Below are positions 6,267 through 7,277 of a stretch of 7,277 bases of DNA, in pieces (position 1 is the first letter of the stretch; every line of letters starts with the position of its first letter). This DNA is from an uncultured Lachnospiraceae bacterium (lineage in GTDB: Bacteria; Bacillota_A; Clostridia; Lachnospirales; Lachnospiraceae). The notes beneath the pieces were generated by a model. It saw nothing but the letters and a program-made list of their open reading frames with translations, made no database searches and was not told the origin of the DNA. The DNA lies in assembly GCA_902766415.1 (NCBI GenBank), contig CACXDR010000124.1, forward strand, positions 1 through 7,277. Reading direction: 5' to 3'. The position numbers were made by a program, and so were the translations under genes.

Positions 6267-6286
6267 TGGTATAGTATTGGTATAAA
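6267..6286 (+). promoter_or_regulatory. Two tandem extended -10 boxes for the glycerophosphodiesterase gene
   Basis: TGGTATAGT (6267-6275) and TGGTATAAA (6278-6286) both match TGn plus a TATAnT-like hexamer, offset by 11 bp. Either would give a leader of about 55-70 nt. No strong -35 is present at the expected distances. The CGCGG/CCGCG inverted repeat at 6251-6265 lies where RNA polymerase would contact the -35 side. Confidence 0.5.
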
Positions 6287-6349
6287 CAGGCGCTGCGGCG
6301 GCCGTCCCATGGTCCATGCCGCGCGGCACAAGAAGGAGGATATGATCAA

Positions 6350-7132
6350 ATGGTACTGAATTTCGCTCACAGAGGTTATTCCGCTAAATATCCCGAAGAT
6401 ACCATGCTTGCGTTCGAGCAGGCCGTCCGGACCCCGGGCTGCAACGGCATTTCCATCGACGTCCAGCTTTCGAGGGACGGTGTCCCGGTCATCATCCACG
6501 ACATCACGCTGGACCGCACGTGCCTGAACATGAAGGGCAACGTCCGCCTTTACACCGCGGAGCAGCTTAAGGGGGCTGATGTTACCGGCCCGTTCGCGGG
6601 CAAGGTCGAGACGCAGTTCATCCCGACGCTCCGCGAGTACTTCGAGTTCATCCAGCCGCTCGGTAAAAAGACCATCGTCGAGCTGAAGTGCGAGGTCTTC
6701 GAGTATCAGGGCATCGAGAAGAAGGTCGTCGACATGATCAAGGAATTCGGTCTCGAGGACTACTGCATCGTCGCCTCCTGCAACCACTACGCGGTGAAGC
6801 GCGTCAAGGAGCTCGCCCCGGAGATCAAGTGCGGCATGCTCTGCCATTCCTGGATCCTCGACGCCGGCACCTACGTAAAGAATGCCGGCTGCCAGTGCTA
6901 CATGCCGAACTTCTCCCAGTGCACCGCCGAGAACGTCCAGCGCATCAAGAGCCAGGGCGTGGATATCATGCCGTGGGTCGTCAACACGGATTTCGACTGC
7001 CAGCGCATGCTTGAGGTCGGCGTGGATGCCATCCTCTCCGACGACCCGGAGCTGGTCACGAAGTTCCGCCGCATCGCCGAGATCGAGAGCGAGTACCCCA
7101 TGGGCATGGCTGTCTGCGGCTGGGCCGACTGA
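6350..7132 (+). CDS. Glycerophosphodiester phosphodiesterase (GDPD family)
   Basis: GDPD enzymes hydrolyse deacylated phospholipids to glycerol-3-phosphate and an alcohol using a metal in a TIM barrel. This 260-residue, apparently cytoplasmic protein has FAHRGYSAKYPEDTMLAF at 5-22 (His7, Arg8, Glu16), GISIDVQLSRDGVPVIIHD at 33-51 (Asp37, His50), VELKCE at 110-115 (Glu111, Lys113), CNHYAVKRVKEL at 144-155 and WVVNTDFDCQRMLEVGVDAI at 209-228. The fold signature is therefore complete, but the usual metal-binding Glu of the ExD motif is Ser35, which may weaken or alter metal binding. The protein also has 11 cysteines. The start at 6350 follows AAGGAGGA (6333-6340) by 9 nt; an ATG at 6342 hits a stop after five codons. 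It is transcribed alone and followed by a strong terminator. Confidence 0.92.
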   Translation: MVLNFAHRGYSAKYPEDTMLAFEQAVRTPGCNGISIDVQLSRDGVPVIIHDITLDRTCLNMKGNVRLYTAEQLKGADVTGPFAGKVETQFIPTLREYFEFIQPLGKKTIVELKCEVFEYQGIEKKVVDMIKEFGLEDYCIVASCNHYAVKRVKELAPEIKCGMLCHSWILDAGTYVKNAGCQCYMPNFSQCTAENVQRIKSQGVDIMPWVVNTDFDCQRMLEVGVDAILSDDPELVTKFRRIAEIESEYPMGMAVCGWAD

Positions 7133-7173
7133 TTCGTACCTTGGTCAGCACGATTCCGACTTCTTTACAAAAA

Positions 7174-7206
7174 ACCCCAACTTTTTTCAGTTGGGGTCTT
7201 TTCTTT
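7174..7206 (+). terminator. Rho-independent terminator after the glycerophosphodiesterase gene
   Basis: ACCCCAACT (7174-7182), the loop TTTTTC and AGTTGGGGT (7189-7197) form a perfect 9-bp stem followed by CTTTTCTTT, with more T residues to 7214. It begins about 40 nt after the stop codon. Six A residues at 7169-7174 precede it, so it could also work on the opposite strand. Confidence 0.9.
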
Positions 7207-7217
7207 CGGTTTTTAGG

Positions 7218-7226
7218 TGGTATACT
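7218..7226 (+). promoter_or_regulatory. Extended -10 promoter for the gene at the right edge
   Basis: TGGTATACT is an extended -10 box just after the terminator. Transcription would begin near 7233 and give a leader of about 35 nt to the GTG at 7268. The -35 region overlaps the terminator T-tract and has no good consensus match. Confidence 0.55.
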
Positions 7227-7267
7227 AGTAATCAAGATGACAGTGCGCCGCCGGAAGGGACGCCTGC

Positions 7268-7277
7268 GTGAAGAAAA
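7268..7277 (+). CDS. Start of a rightward gene cut by the window edge
   Basis: GTG AAG AAA begins 7 nt after a good ribosome binding site GGAAGGGA (7253-7260), giving a protein beginning MKK. A lysine-rich start often precedes a signal peptide, but only three codons are visible, so nothing can be said about function. An alternative ATG at 7237 in another frame is also open to the edge but has no ribosome binding site and almost no leader. Confidence 0.45.

Noticed and set aside
6342..6359. Five-codon reading frame MIKWY overlapping the glycerophosphodiesterase start
   Set aside because: Its ATG is only 1 nt from the ribosome binding site, too close for normal initiation; it is probably chance.
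6212..6847. A 211-codon open frame on the minus strand
   Set aside because: It is antisense to the glycerophosphodiesterase gene and its promoter region, with no ribosome binding site or family similarity.
1..7277. Search for mobile elements, phage genes, tRNA or rRNA, or defence systems
   Set aside because: No transposase, integrase, toxin-antitoxin, nuclease cluster or structural RNA was recognised; gene order and codon usage look uniform.

Overview
The window is a GC-rich (roughly 60% by eye) chromosomal segment with strong GGAGG-type ribosome binding sites, short intergenic gaps and extended -10 promoter boxes. The gene content (DegV family protein, C_GCAxxG_C_C redox protein, DUF3810 protein, a second-type RsmH outside the cell-division cluster) suggests a Gram-positive anaerobe of the Clostridia, most likely a high-GC Lachnospiraceae-like organism. 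This assignment is an inference from gene families, not from a marker gene. No rRNA, tRNA, CRISPR array, transposase or phage gene was seen.

Layout. The left edge (1-919, minus strand) is the N-terminal 306 residues of a periplasmic-adaptor / membrane-fusion type efflux subunit, running off the window. A divergent intergenic region (920-1142) separates it from a rightward, tightly packed operon: a small Cys-rich redox protein (1143-1547), a membrane-anchored DUF3810 putative zinc metallopeptidase (1555-2619), an unrecognised 189-residue protein with an 8-residue tandem repeat (2597-3166), and an RsmH-type 16S rRNA methyltransferase with an N-terminal extension (3163-4218). The genes are joined by a 7-nt gap, a 23-nt overlap and a 4-nt ATGA overlap. 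After a 92-nt spacer with two hairpins comes a ketopantoate reductase family gene (4311-5261).

That gene converges, with only 3 nt between stop codons, on a leftward DegV-family fatty-acid-binding protein gene (5265-6101). A divergent promoter region of about 250 nt (6102-6349) then leads to a glycerophosphodiester phosphodiesterase gene (6350-7132). It is closed by a clear intrinsic terminator. A new promoter and the first codons of another rightward gene (GTG at 7268) end the window.

The genes are mainly housekeeping or lipid/redox metabolism: efflux, rRNA modification, pantothenate/CoA synthesis, fatty-acid handling and phospholipid-headgroup recycling. I did not find a defence system or mobile island. 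The points most worth a second look are the glycerophosphodiesterase with Ser in place of a normally metal-binding Glu, the four-gene operon around the extended RsmH paralogue, the 24-bp coding tandem repeat, and a terminator-like hairpin that reads only on the minus strand and lies beyond the 5' end of the ketopantoate reductase gene.
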